Part shown: positions 1-7,655 of the stretch, one piece after another
Layout: each line of letters begins with the position of its first letter
Position numbering within the stretch: position 1 is the stretch's first letter
Assembly: GCA_040002845.1 (NCBI GenBank)
Contig: JBDUDR010000038.1
Span: 1-20,519 of the forward strand
Reading direction: 5' to 3'
Length of the DNA: 20,519 nt
Origin: JBDUDR01 sp040002845
GTDB lineage: Bacteria; Actinomycetota; Actinomycetes; Propionibacteriales; Nocardioidaceae
Program-made: the position numbers and the translations under genes
Notes under the pieces: model-generated
The model's database searches: none
The model's input: only the letters and a program-made list of their open reading frames with translations
Told to the model about the DNA's origin: nothing

Positions 1-82
1 GAACAAGTGTCGGATCGCGCCGAACAAGTGTCGGATCGCGCCGAACAAGTGTCGGATCGCGCCGAATAAGTGTCGGATCGCG
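1..82 (+). repeat. Tandem array of a 21-bp repeat (array A)
   Basis: Four head-to-tail copies of a 21-bp unit run to position 82. Their core is GAAYAAGTGTCGGATCG followed by CGCC. The first three copies carry C at the fourth base and the last carries T. The array continues off the left edge, so its full size is unknown. It ends 5 bp before the stop codon of the asparaginase gene, which reads toward it. The same core recurs in two more arrays near the right end of the window. There are no unique spacers between copies, so this is not a CRISPR array. The 21-bp period is two helical turns and would place every copy on the same face of the DNA, as in protein-binding iterons. Its function is unknown. 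Confidence 0.9.
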
Positions 83-87
83 GGGGG

Positions 88-1038
88 TCAGATGGTCGCG
101 CGGACCTCGCCGACCGGACGACCCCCGCCGAGGAGCTCATACCGGCCGAGCTCGTCGATCACGGGATGGTGAACACCGGAGCGCCGCAAGGCGGCGGCCA
201 TCACGACCGGCCTCGCGCGGTGACCACCGTCGTCGATCTTCAGCGCAAACGCCCGCCCATCCGGCAACGCCACCGCGTAGGACGCCTCTGCGCCCGCCTT
301 GCCGATCGCACCGGGCAGCGCACGCAGCAGCTTCGCCTCGTCACGGCGGGTGCCGCTGGCGAACTCCGGAAACGTCGCCACTGCGGCCGCGACCCGCCCC
401 TCAGCCGTCTCGGGTGCAGCGGTCACGAGGGTCCGGAACGCCTGCGCGAGCGAGGTCAGGCTCGCGGCAAACAGCGGCGCCCCACATCCGTCCACGCCTA
501 CCGCGGAGGAGGGTTCGCCGGTCAGCGACTCGAAGGCGGCTCGGATGGCGAGCTGCAACGGATGATCCGGCCCACGGTAATCCTCGGTGGACCACCCGTT
601 GAGTACGCAGGCGGCGAGCATCCCGGCATGCTTTCCCGAGCAGTTCATCGTCACAGACGCTGGCCCGCCCCCGGACCGGATCACCGCCAGCCGTGCCTCG
701 TCGTCCAGGGGATAGTCCGGTGGGGTCTGCAGAGCCTCTTCGTCAAGACCCGATTCGGCCAGGATCTTGCGTACGCCGTCAACGTGGAACGGCTCCCCGG
801 AGTGGGACGCGCAAACCAGCGCCAGCAACCGGGGCTCGAGCACGAGTCCACATCGCAGCATACCGACGGCTTGCAGCGGCTTGTTGCTCGACCTCGCGAA
901 CACTTGGGACTTGACATCCCCGACCGCCCATTCGACCTGTCCGTCGGGTGCCAGGGCGACGACCGAGCCCCGGTGGTGACCCTCGACGAAGCCGGATCGT
1001 ACGACTTCGGCGACGATGACCGGCGCGTTGACTGTCAC
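88..1038 (-). CDS. L-asparaginase, class 3 (asparaginase II family)
   Basis: This predicted 316-aa cytoplasmic enzyme hydrolyses L-asparagine to aspartate and ammonia. It matches the asparaginase II family typified by Rhizobium etli AsnA/ReAV, which is unrelated to E. coli AnsA/AnsB. The N-terminal block RSSNKPLQA (about residues 49-57) holds an S-x-x-K arrangement (S50, K53) expected for the Ser-Lys catalytic pair. A central CSGKHAGM block is the other family hallmark. I start at the GTG at 1038 because TAGGCT (1047-1052) lies 8 nt upstream, which fits a leaderless transcript. A longer frame to 1134 would run into the divergent cysC gene and adds a low-complexity N-terminus. The gene is divergent from cysC, with 65 bp between starts, and ends beside repeat array A. 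The family call is firm; the physiological substrate is inferred. Confidence 0.88.
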   Translation of the reverse strand: MTVNAPVIVAEVVRSGFVEGHHRGSVVALAPDGQVEWAVGDVKSQVFARSSNKPLQAVGMLRCGLVLEPRLLALVCASHSGEPFHVDGVRKILAESGLDEEALQTPPDYPLDDEARLAVIRSGGGPASVTMNCSGKHAGMLAACVLNGWSTEDYRGPDHPLQLAIRAAFESLTGEPSSAVGVDGCGAPLFAASLTSLAQAFRTLVTAAPETAEGRVAAAVATFPEFASGTRRDEAKLLRALPGAIGKAGAEASYAVALPDGRAFALKIDDGGHRARPVVMAAALRRSGVHHPVIDELGRYELLGGGRPVGEVRATI

Positions 1039-1046
1039 AGCCCGCG

Positions 1047-1052
1047 AGCCTA
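1047..1052 (-). promoter_or_regulatory. -10 box of a leaderless promoter for the asparaginase gene
   Basis: On the minus strand TAGGCT is followed by 8 nt and then the GTG at 1038. There is no Shine-Dalgarno sequence in that gap, so transcription probably begins at or next to the start codon. I see no clear -35 element. Confidence 0.55.
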
Positions 1053-1090
1053 CCCGGGGTCGGGATGTGGCTGCCGCCGCAGCCGACTGG

Positions 1091-1096
1091 CACAAT
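1091..1096 (+). promoter_or_regulatory. -10 box of a leaderless promoter for cysC
   Basis: CACAAT is followed by 7 nt and then the GTG at 1104, with no Shine-Dalgarno sequence. It is one mismatch from TANNNT. Together with the oppositely oriented box at 1047-1052 it makes a compact divergent promoter region. Confidence 0.5.
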
Positions 1097-1103
1097 CGCT
1101 CGC

Positions 1104-2441
1104 GTGCCGCCACCCAACATGCCGACCGGAACACCCCAGTGGGCGCCTACGCCTTGGGAGCTCGCCGAGCTCGAGCTCATCACCTCAGGCGCCTTGGCGC
1201 CGCTCGACCGGTTCCTCGGCGAGGCCGATCTCGCGGCGATCGCCGAGCGAGGTGAACTGGCCGACGGCACCCCCTGGCCGGCGCCGATCACGCTCCGGGT
1301 TCCCGAGTCGGTCGCCGTAGCTGCCGTCGCCGCCGGTCGTCTCGAACTGACGGATCCCGAGGGTGTGCCGCTCGCGTACGTCGCCGTCGACGCGACCTGG
1401 CGAGCTGGGTCTGGTCAACAGGGAGTCGCGGGCAAGGTCGAGGCGCTCGCGCACAGCGAGTTCGGCGCATTCCGGGGGTTGTACAAGTCGCCCGCCGCCG
1501 TTCGCCGGGATCACCCGAACGCCACCGTGACGCCGGTGTTCGGGCCATTGACCAAGACCGACATCACGGTCATCCGATCGGCCGCGGAGCGAAACTCCAC
1601 CTCCCCCTTGTTGCTTGTCATGGTTGGAGCCCGCGCAGATCTGGGGGTATCGGAGACCGGCCTGATCCGCACCACACTCGCCGCCGCCCCCCTGATCGGC
1701 GATGAGGTCATCGTCGTCGCGGTCCGGGCACCGGCCGTCCGTGGCAGCGCCGACGCCTGGTTGTGCGAGCACATCGCCGGCAACTTCGCCGAGTCGACCT
1801 TCTCGATCAACCCGACGGAGGGCGAGCTCCCGACCGAGGTCGCCGCAGTCGTCGCACAGGAGTCCCCTCCCCCAGGTCACCGAGGATTCACCGTCTTCTT
1901 CACCGGACTGTCCGGCTCCGGGAAGTCCACGCTGGCCCGGGCACTGACCGACCACGTGCTGGAACGTGGCGACCGAACGGTCACCCTGCTCGATGGAGAT
2001 GTCGTCCGGCGCCACCTGTCGGCTGGACTGGGTTTCTCTCGCGAGGATCGCGAAACCAATATCAGGCGCATCGGCTTCGTGGCCGCCGAGATCGGTCGTC
2101 ACCGGGGTATGGCCATCTGCTCACCGATCGCCCCGTTCGCGGCCACCCGTGTCGAGGTACGCGCCATGCACGACGCGGCTGGCGCGGGCTTCGTGCTCGT
2201 CCACGTCGCGACTCCCCTAGAGGAGTGCGAACGGCGCGACCGCAAGGGCCTGTACGCCAAGGCCAGGGCCGGCGAGATCCCGGATTTCACCGGCATCTCG
2301 TCTCCGTACGAAGAGCCAACCGATGCCACGGTCACGATCGACACCACCGATCGAGAAGTGGCCGAATGCCTGCTCGAAGTACTCAACGCTCTTCATCGTG
2401 AAGGTTGGCTCGCCGTGCTCTCAGCCGGCAGACAGGACTGA
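1104..2441 (+). CDS. cysC: Adenylyl-sulfate kinase with a degenerate N-terminal ATP-sulfurylase-like domain
   Basis: The C-terminal domain (about residues 258-445 of 445) is APS kinase, which phosphorylates adenylylsulfate to PAPS. It has the P-loop GLSGSGKST (268-276), then LLDGDVVRRHL, the GFSREDRETNIRR block and KGLYAKARAGE. The first 250 residues resemble the PUA-like and catalytic domains of a fused-type ATP sulfurylase: GALAPLDRFLGEADL, LADGTPWPAPITL and VFGPLTKTD are recognisable. The catalytic QxRNPxHxxH and GRDH motifs are absent; only a remnant reading AAERNSTSPLLLV is seen near the expected place. ATP sulfurylase activity must therefore come from CysDN nearby. I prefer the GTG at 1104 because of the -10 box; ATGs at 1065 and 1119 are alternatives. 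Five bp separate its stop from the permease start, so the two are probably one operon. Confidence 0.9.
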   Translation: MPPPNMPTGTPQWAPTPWELAELELITSGALAPLDRFLGEADLAAIAERGELADGTPWPAPITLRVPESVAVAAVAAGRLELTDPEGVPLAYVAVDATWRAGSGQQGVAGKVEALAHSEFGAFRGLYKSPAAVRRDHPNATVTPVFGPLTKTDITVIRSAAERNSTSPLLLVMVGARADLGVSETGLIRTTLAAAPLIGDEVIVVAVRAPAVRGSADAWLCEHIAGNFAESTFSINPTEGELPTEVAAVVAQESPPPGHRGFTVFFTGLSGSGKSTLARALTDHVLERGDRTVTLLDGDVVRRHLSAGLGFSREDRETNIRRIGFVAAEIGRHRGMAICSPIAPFAATRVEVRAMHDAAGAGFVLVHVATPLEECERRDRKGLYAKARAGEIPDFTGISSPYEEPTDATVTIDTTDREVAECLLEVLNALHREGWLAVLSAGRQD

Positions 2442-2446
2442 TCGCC

Positions 2447-3415
2447 ATGGACTGGATCGTCGACAACCTCCTGACGATAGACGCTGCGAAGATATTCTGT
2501 GCCGCGGTTCTGGTCGGCATCGTGGTCGGAATGACCGGGATGGGTGGCGGCGCGCTCATGACCCCCGCCCTGATCTTCTTGGGGATCGACCCAACTGCCG
2601 CGGTAGCCAACGATCTGACTGCTGCTTCCGTGAACAAGAGCGTCGGCGCCTCGGTGCACTGGCGGGCCGGGTCGCCCAACCTCAGGCTCGCTGGACTCCT
2701 GATGATCGGGTCCATCCCGGCCGCCTTCGCCGGCCCGTGGATCGTCAAGGCAATTGGTGCGAGCGAGGACCAGCAAGCGTTCGTGAAGGCGGCCATCGGT
2801 TGGGCACTGCTCGTCACCGCATCCACGTACACCCTGCGTCTTTATCTGCAGCTGCGAGACTCGGCAGCCGGCCGTACCCGAGGCCGTCATGACCCGGTCA
2901 TCCTCCCGATGCGGACCGTGTTGATCGGTGCGGTAGGAGGGCTTCTCGTGGGCATCACATCGGTGGGTTCCGGCTCGGTGATAATGCTCACTCTGTTGCT
3001 GGTCTACCCCACGTTGTCGGCGGTCCGGCTGGTCGGGACCGACCTCGTGCAGGCAGTCCCTTTGGTGTTGTCAGCGGCCATCAGCAACATGATCGTGCAC
3101 GGCATCAATTGGGAGGTGCTGATTCCGCTTATCATCGGTGGCAGCCCTGGCACGTTCCTGGGCTCCCGGCTGGCTGGCAAGGTGCCGCAGTCGGTCATCC
3201 GGCGCGGGATCGTCGTCGTGCTGACCGTGTCGGGGCTGGCCTTGCTCAAGGTCGACCCGGTGATCGTCGGGATGGTCGGGGGTGCCTTGCTTATCCTGGG
3301 CCCGGTGATGTGGGGTGTCGTACGCGCCTCGGTCGGCCTGCCGATGTTCGGTCCACGGTCGGAGTTTCCGCCGGATGACCCGCTGTACGGCGAGGGGGTC
3401 GCGGAGCGCCGCTGA
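2447..3415 (+). CDS. TauE/SafE-family permease (sulfite exporter or sulfate transporter family)
   Basis: This 322-aa polytopic membrane protein has about eight hydrophobic segments. The N-terminal half carries the family pattern GMTGMGGGALMTPALIFLGI followed by AVANDLTAASVNKSVGA. The second half repeats it as GLLVGITSVGSGSVIMLTLL and VRLVGTDLVQAVPLVLSAA. That two-fold repeat is characteristic of the TauE/SafE (formerly DUF81) family, which moves sulfite, sulfoacetate or other small anions. The start is the ATG at 2447, 5 bp after the cysC stop; the longer frame from 2405 lies inside cysC. Its place between cysC and cysDN suggests sulfate uptake or sulfite export in assimilation. The direction of transport and the substrate are inferred from neighbours only. 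Confidence 0.85.
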   Translation: MDWIVDNLLTIDAAKIFCAAVLVGIVVGMTGMGGGALMTPALIFLGIDPTAAVANDLTAASVNKSVGASVHWRAGSPNLRLAGLLMIGSIPAAFAGPWIVKAIGASEDQQAFVKAAIGWALLVTASTYTLRLYLQLRDSAAGRTRGRHDPVILPMRTVLIGAVGGLLVGITSVGSGSVIMLTLLLVYPTLSAVRLVGTDLVQAVPLVLSAAISNMIVHGINWEVLIPLIIGGSPGTFLGSRLAGKVPQSVIRRGIVVVLTVSGLALLKVDPVIVGMVGGALLILGPVMWGVVRASVGLPMFGPRSEFPPDDPLYGEGVAERR

Positions 3416-3451
3416 CCAGCGGCGGAATGTGGCGACGCCAAAGGCTATCGC

Positions 3452-3482
3452 TAGGATGCACTTTTGAACCTCCAGAGGAGAA
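3452..3482 (+). promoter_or_regulatory. Possible promoter and ribosome binding site for cysDN
   Basis: In the 76-bp gap after the permease gene, TAGGAT (3452-3457) is a plausible -10 element. A weak TGGCGA lies 16 bp upstream of it. A strong AGAGGAGAA Shine-Dalgarno sequence sits about 10 nt before the ATG at 3492. CTCC-AGA-GGAG could fold onto the ribosome binding site, but the stem is only 4 bp. An internal promoter would let cysDN be expressed apart from cysC. Confidence 0.4.
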
Positions 3483-3491
3483 CCCAGCTCG

Positions 3492-4403
3492 ATGACCACC
3501 CACACGGACTACCGCATGTCTCAGCTCGACGAGCTGGAGGCGGAGTCCATCCACATATTCCGGGAGGTCGCCGCCGAGTTCGAGAAGCCAGTGCTCTTGT
3601 TCAGCGGCGGCAAGGACTCCATCGTCATGATGCGCCTTGCAGAAAAGGCGTTCTACCCGGCAAAGATCCCCTTCCCCGTCCTGCAGGTCGACACCGGCCA
3701 GGACTTCCCTGAGGTGCTCGCGTGTCGCGACCGATGGGTCAGCCGGCTGGGCGTACGCCTGATCGTCGCCTCCGTGGAACAGGCCATCAAGGATCGCGTG
3801 GTGGTTGAGGACGGCAAGACGAGCCGCAACCGGCTGCAGACCGGCACGCTCCTCCATGCGATCGAGGAGGAAGGCTTCACCGCCGCCTTCGGCGGTGGTC
3901 GCCGCGACGAGGAGAAGGCTCGTGCCAAGGAGCGGGTCTACTCCCACCGTGACGACTTCGGGCAGTGGGACCCCAAGAACCAGCGCCCTGAGCTGTGGTC
4001 GCTGTACAACGCGCGCATCCAGCCGGGCGAGCACATGCGGATCTTTCCGCTGTCCAACTGGACCGAGCTCGATATCTGGCATTACATCGGCCGGGAAGGC
4101 ATCGAGATCCCCGACATCTACCTCTCGCACCAGCGACCCGTCTTCGAACGCGACGGCATGTTGTTGAGCGAGAGTCCGTTCATAAAGCTCCGGCCCGGTG
4201 AGACCGTTGAGACTCGGCAAGTCCGGTTCCGTACCGTCGGGGACATGACCCTCACCGGGTGCGTGGAGAGCAAAGCCGGCACCATCGACGAGATCATCGA
4301 GGAGATCGCGGTCGCGGTAGTCACCGAACGTGGAGCCACCCGCGGCGATGACCGGTTCAGCGAGGCAGCGATGGAAGACCGCAAGCGAGAGGGCTACTTC
4401 TGA
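3492..4403 (+). CDS. cysD: Sulfate adenylyltransferase subunit 2 (CysD)
   Basis: CysD is the nucleotidyl-transfer subunit of bacterial ATP sulfurylase. It forms adenylylsulfate and pyrophosphate from ATP and sulfate, driven by GTP hydrolysis in CysN. The 303-aa protein has the PP-loop SGGKDS (residues 38-43), the QVDTGQDFPE block, AAFGGGRRDEEKARAKER and the C-terminal signature ending RKREGYF. Length and order of motifs are normal for the family. The ATG at 3492 has an AGGAG-type ribosome binding site. The stop TGA shares one base with the cysN ATG (TGATG), so the two subunits are translationally coupled. It supplies APS to CysC upstream or to an APS reductase outside the window. Confidence 0.97.
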   Translation: MTTHTDYRMSQLDELEAESIHIFREVAAEFEKPVLLFSGGKDSIVMMRLAEKAFYPAKIPFPVLQVDTGQDFPEVLACRDRWVSRLGVRLIVASVEQAIKDRVVVEDGKTSRNRLQTGTLLHAIEEEGFTAAFGGGRRDEEKARAKERVYSHRDDFGQWDPKNQRPELWSLYNARIQPGEHMRIFPLSNWTELDIWHYIGREGIEIPDIYLSHQRPVFERDGMLLSESPFIKLRPGETVETRQVRFRTVGDMTLTGCVESKAGTIDEIIEEIAVAVVTERGATRGDDRFSEAAMEDRKREGYF

Positions 4404-5644
4404 TGGATCTGCTTCGGTTCGCCACCGCCGGCTCTGTCGATGACGGGAAGTCAACCCTGATCGGCAGGCTGCTGCTCGACTCCAAGTCGATCTTCCAGGA
4501 TCAGCTCGAGGCGGTCGAGCGCACCTCGGCATCGAGGGGATACGACTACACCGATCTGGCGCTGCTCACCGACGGCCTGCGATCCGAGCGCGAGCAGGGC
4601 ATCACCATCGATGTCGCGTACCGCTACTTCGCGACACCCACCCGCAAGTTCATCATCGCCGACACCCCCGGCCATGTGCAGTACACCCGCAACATGGTCA
4701 CCGGCGCATCCACTGCCGACCTCGGGCTGGTGCTGGTGGATGCTCGCCAGGGTCTGACCGAGCAGTCGCGCAGACACGCGGTCATCTTGTCGCTGCTCCG
4801 GGTGCCGCACCTGGTACTGGCCGTCAACAAGATGGACCTGGTCGACTTCTCCGAGGACGTTTACGAGAAGATCCACACCGAGTTCAGGTCGTTCGCGACC
4901 AAACTGACCATCCCGGACCTGACGATCATCCCGATCTCGGCCCTGCTGGGCGACAATGTCGTGACCCGCTCCGAGAACACGCCGTGGTACGCCGGCCCGT
5001 CACTGCTGCACCACCTCGAGCACATCCACGTCGCCTCAGACCGTGACTTCGTCGATGTGCGGTTCCCGGTCCAGTACGTCGTACGCCCCAAGTCGGACGA
5101 CTTCCACGACTACCGAGGCTACGCCGGTCGAGTGAGCGGTGGCGTCATGAAACCTGGTGACGAGGTCCTCGTACTCCCTTCCGGATTCACCTCCACGATC
5201 GCCGGCATCGACATGTTCGAGACCGAGATCGACGAGGCGTTCCCGCCGATGTCTGTGACGGTCCGTCTGGACGACGACCTCGATGTCTCGCGCGGCGACA
5301 TGATCTGCCGGCCACAGAATGCGCCGCGGCCCAGTCAGGACATCGACGCAATGGTGTGCTGGATGGTGAACGCGCCGCTGCGCGCCCGGCAGAAGCTGGC
5401 GATCAAGCACACGACTCGGATGGGCCGCGCCATGGTGAAGGATGTGCAGTATCGCCTTGACGTCAACACGCTGCACCGCGACAACGACTGCGACCAGCTC
5501 GTGCTCAACGAGATCGGGCGGGTCCACCTGCGCACCACAGTGCCGCTGCTCTGCGACCCGTACGCCAAGAACCGCGCCACCGGCTCGTTCATCCTTATCG
5601 ACGAGGCGACCGGCGTGACAGTCGGTGCCGGGATGATCAACTGA
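4403..5644 (+). CDS. cysN: Sulfate adenylyltransferase subunit 1, GTPase (CysN)
   Basis: CysN is the elongation-factor-like GTPase subunit of ATP sulfurylase. The 413-aa sequence has G1 GSVDDGKST (residues 10-18), G2 GITID (66-70), G3 DTPGH (87-91) and G4 NKMD (142-145), followed by the EF-Tu-like domains 2 and 3. There is no C-terminal APS kinase domain like that of NodQ or mycobacterial CysNC, consistent with the separate cysC gene at 1104. It overlaps cysD by one base. Its stop is only 12 bp from the stop of the convergent plsC-like gene, and I see no hairpin terminator in that gap, so the two transcripts probably overlap. Confidence 0.97.
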   Translation: MDLLRFATAGSVDDGKSTLIGRLLLDSKSIFQDQLEAVERTSASRGYDYTDLALLTDGLRSEREQGITIDVAYRYFATPTRKFIIADTPGHVQYTRNMVTGASTADLGLVLVDARQGLTEQSRRHAVILSLLRVPHLVLAVNKMDLVDFSEDVYEKIHTEFRSFATKLTIPDLTIIPISALLGDNVVTRSENTPWYAGPSLLHHLEHIHVASDRDFVDVRFPVQYVVRPKSDDFHDYRGYAGRVSGGVMKPGDEVLVLPSGFTSTIAGIDMFETEIDEAFPPMSVTVRLDDDLDVSRGDMICRPQNAPRPSQDIDAMVCWMVNAPLRARQKLAIKHTTRMGRAMVKDVQYRLDVNTLHRDNDCDQLVLNEIGRVHLRTTVPLLCDPYAKNRATGSFILIDEATGVTVGAGMIN

Positions 5645-5656
5645 GGTCGCACCTGG

Positions 5657-6421
5657 TCAGGTAGCGCGGGCGCGTCGCTTCTCCAACCGGGCCCGGCGTT
5701 CGGCCTCGTCGAGCTCGGCCGCTCGCTCCGGCGACGGTGCCGTGCCTCCGAGATGGGCGGGGTGCCACAGCGCGTCCTCGCCGGCTCGCGGCTGGTCCGG
5801 GTGCGCCCGCTGCACCTGCTCGAGCAGGTTCTGCATTCGGGTGTGCAGCTCCGTGGTCAACGTGGCCGCGTCGTCTCCGCGGGCTGGGTGCATGGGCTCA
5901 CCGACGCTGATGCTGACCGGCCGGTGCCGGACAATGCTCCGAGGACTGTCCTTGGTGAAGAACCGTTGCCCGCCCCAGACCGCGACTGGGATCAGCGGGG
6001 TGCCGGTGGCCTGCGCGAGCCGGATGGCTCCGGACTTGATCTCCTTGACGGTGTACGACCTGGAGATGGTGGCCTCGGGGAAGACACCGATGACCTCGCC
6101 GTCCTTGAGGGCTTGCAGGGCTGCCCTGAAGCTGGCCATCCCGGCGTCCCGGTCCACCGGAATGTGGCGCATTCCGCGCATCAACGGGCCCGAGAGCCTG
6201 TTGGTGAACACGGCCTCCTTGGCCATGAACCTCACGAATCGCTTGCTGTCTCTGGCGGCCAGCCCGGCGAAGATGAAGTCGAGATAGCTCACATGGTTGC
6301 TGGCCAGCACCGCGCCGCCGCTGCGAGGGATCCGGTCGGTGCCGGTCATGATGAAATCGATGTCCAGGGCACGGAACGCGGTGTACACGGTCACTAGGAC
6401 TGGCCGATAGACGAACTCCAC
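5657..6421 (-). CDS. 1-acyl-sn-glycerol-3-phosphate acyltransferase family protein (PlsC-like)
   Basis: This 254-aa membrane-associated acyltransferase would esterify lysophospholipid or a related acceptor. The catalytic H-x4-D motif is NHVSYLD (H43, D48). The acceptor-binding block reads FPEATIS (114-120) instead of the textbook FPEGTRS; I recall this variant from other actinobacterial members, so it need not mean loss of activity. The C-terminal 45 residues are charged and probably disordered. The start is a GTG at 6421, placed 6 nt after TAGGCT, with no ribosome binding site. Its -10 box overlaps the stop of the upstream DUF559-type gene. The exact lipid substrate is not readable from sequence. 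Confidence 0.88.
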   Translation of the reverse strand: MEFVYRPVLVTVYTAFRALDIDFIMTGTDRIPRSGGAVLASNHVSYLDFIFAGLAARDSKRFVRFMAKEAVFTNRLSGPLMRGMRHIPVDRDAGMASFRAALQALKDGEVIGVFPEATISRSYTVKEIKSGAIRLAQATGTPLIPVAVWGGQRFFTKDSPRSIVRHRPVSISVGEPMHPARGDDAATLTTELHTRMQNLLEQVQRAHPDQPRAGEDALWHPAHLGGTAPSPERAAELDEAERRARLEKRRARAT

Positions 6422-6427
6422 GTGCGC

Positions 6428-6433
6428 AGCCTA
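6428..6433 (-). promoter_or_regulatory. -10 box of a leaderless promoter for the PlsC-like gene
   Basis: TAGGCT on the minus strand is followed by 6 nt and the GTG at 6421. The first three bases are also the TAG stop codon of the upstream gene (6431-6433). Confidence 0.55.
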
Positions 6434-7516
6434 ACCGGCGGCCTCCCGCATCACCTCCTGGCGAGACGCCAGCTTTTCGGCGTTTTCGCCGGCGTGTCGC
6501 GGCGGCATTGGCGTCTCGGCTTGTCCCAGTGGCACCGGTGACGGGGCCAGCTGCACGTTCCTCCCCGCGCGCGTCGGGCTGGATCTCGGTGCAACGTACA
6601 TCGACCGATGGGGGCTGAGCACGGACGGCACGTGCTGGAACCCCCGCTCCCGCAGCAGTAGGGCGACACGCATCAAGGTCTGACTCGCGAAGCGGGTCAG
6701 ATCACGACTGGTGACAACGAGGACCCGCCAGCCCGCTGCATCAAGCAGCTCGCGGCGGCGAATATCTTTCTCCCATTGTCGCGGATCGTCCAGGTGGTGT
6801 CTTCCGTCGTACTCGAGAGCAATCTTGAGGACCCGATGAGCGAGATCGGGACGAGCGATCCAACCGCCAGCGTCGTCGAGGACATCCTCGTTGATGTCGG
6901 GCTCCGGGAATCCGGCGAGTACGAGCAGGAGTCGCAACTCAGTTTCCTTGGGAGAGTCAACTCGCTCCCGCACGAGAGCAGCTGCCCGGCGCGCATGGCG
7001 TACCCAGCGCCCGCCGGCCTGCTTGGTTATCTCCACCAACTCGCGGGGGGTCGTCCGTCCTCGCTGCACCATCGCGTCGCCGACGATGACGAGATCCAAC
7101 AGAGACAGATGTTCGGCCAACCGGAGGAACACATCGGTCGGGCAGGACACCGGACGGCCGTCGACCCGGGCGATCACGGGGGCGCCCTCGTGACGATGCC
7201 TCCGCAGCCTGGGATCCCGTGGCCAGGTCGCCCCTGCCGGTAGACCAATGTGAGTCAACGGCTCAGGTGTCACCGGGAATCCGTAAAACCCTGCCGCCGT
7301 GTGGCAAGTCGCCCAGCAACCCGGAGCGATGAGTCGTACGGCGTCGAATCGGAGGGCCTCTGAGTCGGGGACTCGATCCTCAACGTAAACGCCTGTGAAG
7401 ATCCGTCGGAACCGCTTCCCCCGCAACATCGCTCCGGTGATCCCCCATTGGATCGCCTCCGTCCTGGTGAAGGGACGGCCTCGCAGCTGATCGGGGACCT
7501 CTCGCGGTCTTGGCAT
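6431..7516 (-). CDS. AbiEi-like N-terminal domain with DUF559 (Vsr-like) nuclease-fold domain
   Basis: This 361-aa protein belongs to a family common in actinobacterial genomes and without a settled function. Residues about 8-130 look like the winged-helix and following region annotated as AbiEi antitoxin-like (FTRTEAIQWGIT, FRRIFTGVYV). Residues about 190-275 resemble the DUF559/Vsr PD-(D/E)xK-like fold: SPKETELRLLL, RPDLA (D224), ALEYDGRHH (E235, D237, H240) and EKDIRRRELLDAAGWRVLVV. The last 60 or so residues are low-complexity. No AbiEii nucleotidyltransferase toxin gene lies next to it, so it is not an obvious toxin-antitoxin pair. I choose the ATG at 7516, which lies 6 nt after CATTGT; a GTG at 7522 is the alternative. 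Its stop overlaps the plsC promoter. Confidence 0.75.
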   Translation of the reverse strand: MPRPREVPDQLRGRPFTRTEAIQWGITGAMLRGKRFRRIFTGVYVEDRVPDSEALRFDAVRLIAPGCWATCHTAAGFYGFPVTPEPLTHIGLPAGATWPRDPRLRRHRHEGAPVIARVDGRPVSCPTDVFLRLAEHLSLLDLVIVGDAMVQRGRTTPRELVEITKQAGGRWVRHARRAAALVRERVDSPKETELRLLLVLAGFPEPDINEDVLDDAGGWIARPDLAHRVLKIALEYDGRHHLDDPRQWEKDIRRRELLDAAGWRVLVVTSRDLTRFASQTLMRVALLLRERGFQHVPSVLSPHRSMYVAPRSSPTRAGRNVQLAPSPVPLGQAETPMPPRHAGENAEKLASRQEVMREAAG

Positions 7517-7522
7517 GACCAC

Positions 7523-7528
7523 ACAATG
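7523..7528 (-). promoter_or_regulatory. Possible -10 box of a leaderless promoter for the DUF559-type gene
   Basis: CATTGT on the minus strand lies 6 nt before the ATG at 7516. It is one mismatch from TANNNT, and the spacing matches the other leaderless genes of the window. Confidence 0.4.
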
Positions 7529-7655
7529 ATCGAAACGGCCTCGGCTCTGCTGAGCTCGTCCACAGGCCGCGACTCATCCACACCGCCCCGACTCATACAA
7601 GGAAGCCGGTCACTGGTCCGACCGGGCGCCAGGGTCGCGACCGACGCGGATCCCA

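Noticed and set aside
1..82. CRISPR array
   Set aside because: The 21-bp units abut directly with no unique spacers, and no cas gene is present.
70..1320. 416-codon open frame on the + strand across the asparaginase gene
   Set aside because: It is the shadow of the asparaginase gene: Arg/Gly/Pro-rich, with no recognisable domain, and it crosses the divergent promoter region.
1185..2102. Minus-strand frame opposite cysC
   Set aside because: It runs antisense to the well-conserved APS kinase domain and has low-complexity Gly/Arg/Asp content.
3291..4532. 413-codon minus-strand frame opposite cysD
   Set aside because: It is antisense to the full CysD coding region, which has all family motifs.
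4320..5644. CysNC fusion (GTPase plus APS kinase)
   Set aside because: The frame ends right after the EF-Tu-like domain 3; the APS kinase is encoded separately at 1104-2441.
6431..7516. Complete type IV AbiE toxin-antitoxin system
   Set aside because: No AbiEii-like nucleotidyltransferase gene lies on either side.
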